This document shows positions 21,595-21,772 of a DNA stretch of 21,772 nt, piece after piece. The notes beneath the pieces are model-generated. The model saw nothing but the letters and a program-made list of their open reading frames with translations. It was not told the origin of the DNA and did not search any database. Source of the DNA: a virus; IMG/VR virus record IMGVR_UViG_3300044492_000076, positions 1-21,772 of that record; one strand, given 5' to 3'. The position numbers and the translations under genes were made by a program. How positions within the stretch are numbered: position 1 is the first letter of the stretch; every line of letters begins with the position of its first letter.

Positions 21595-21762
21595 ATGCCC
21601 GATCGCAACAGACGGATCCAACACACCACCCGGCTAGCACCGGCCACCGTGGCCAGCACCCCGCCACGGTCCCGTCGTACGTCGACCCGTCGTGGCCCCC
21701 CCGACAGTGACCAGGGTGGATCCGACCCTCATGGCGGCGGCCAGGCGCCTAGCGGGGGGTGA
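21595..21762 (+). CDS. Arg-rich plus-strand ORF at the junction, possibly the 5' part of a longer gene
   Basis: ATG 21595 follows GGGAAGGAA by about eight bases, one of the strongest ribosome sites in the window, and the frame runs 55 codons to TGA at 21760-21762 inside the terminal repeat. The product is basic and low-complexity (MPDRNRRIQHTTRLAP, then RSRRTSTRRG, then a Gly-rich end). A +1 shift at the run of seven C's (21696-21702, same as 44-50) would carry translation into the frame that ends at 183, giving about 80 residues. Codon third positions favour that other frame beyond the C run. No family recognised. Confidence 0.45.
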   Translation: MPDRNRRIQHTTRLAPATVASTPPRSRRTSTRRGPPDSDQGGSDPHGGGQAPSGG

Positions 21763-21770
21763 CATGGCGC
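21653..21770. repeat. Terminal direct repeat (copy 2), circular junction
   Basis: This is the exact second copy of positions 1-118. It includes the run of seven C's (44-50 in copy 1) and the plus-strand reading frame that continues to the CTAG at 180-183. Gene content on either side (excisionase-like gene and its control region here, integrase at the other end) makes a sensible lysogeny module when the ends are joined. Confidence 0.9.
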
Positions 21771-21772
21771 CT

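Noticed and set aside
21480-21710. Plus-strand 76-codon ORF in the control region
   Set aside because: It starts in the promoter/operator region without a ribosome site, and its composition (many His, Ser, Gln) is unlike the genes here. The ORF from 21595 in another frame has the strong ribosome site.

Overview
The window looks like one complete, very compact, high-GC temperate siphovirus genome of an actinobacterium, in non-integrated form. Positions 1-118 recur exactly at 21653-21770, so the contig closes to a circle of about 21,652 bp (or is terminally redundant). A tRNA-derived attP lies intact inside the sequence, flanked by integrase arm sites, so this is not a prophage cut at attL/attR. 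The host inference rests on GC-rich codons, many GTG starts, HK97-type actinophage protein families, and an attP core that resembles the 3' half of a tRNA-Pro(GGG). No LysB-like esterase is seen, which argues weakly against a mycolic-acid host.

Almost every gene is on the minus strand, read from about 21.4 kb down to 0.2 kb, with ATGA, GTGA and TGATG stop/start overlaps showing tight translational coupling. The early block (21.4-16.2 kb) runs: excisionase-like HTH protein, two small proteins, a RecB/Cas4-type PD-(D/E)XK exonuclease, a RecT annealase, a PP-loop PAPS-reductase-like enzyme, an unknown 103-aa protein, a DNA methyltransferase, a RusA resolvase, and a replication-type protein of unknown role. 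No polymerase, helicase or primase is present, so replication probably uses host machinery plus the phage recombination set.

After a gene-free stretch (15,993-16,199) with tandem CCGT repeats and alternating purine-pyrimidine tracts, a candidate cos or late control region, comes the late block: an HNH-terminase large subunit fusion, portal, prohead protease, capsid, connector and terminator-like proteins, tail tube, gp10-like protein, the frameshifted chaperone pair, tape measure, tail hub, lectin-like tail protein, an acidic Thr/Glu-rich protein, the lysis cassette (CHAP endolysin, a 27-residue membrane peptide, a holin-like protein), and a large tail protein with a PhoD-like phosphodiesterase domain. 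Then come attP and the tyrosine integrase.

The only plausible plus-strand coding is a short transcript that crosses the circular junction and converges on int, sharing a CTAG stop with it. It has a strong ribosome binding site but its frame changes at a run of seven C's. No classical repressor and no separate small terminase were recognised. The most distinctive elements are the HNH-TerL fusion, the PhoD-like tail enzyme, the dense attP arm-site array, the PP-loop/methyltransferase pair and the junction ORF.
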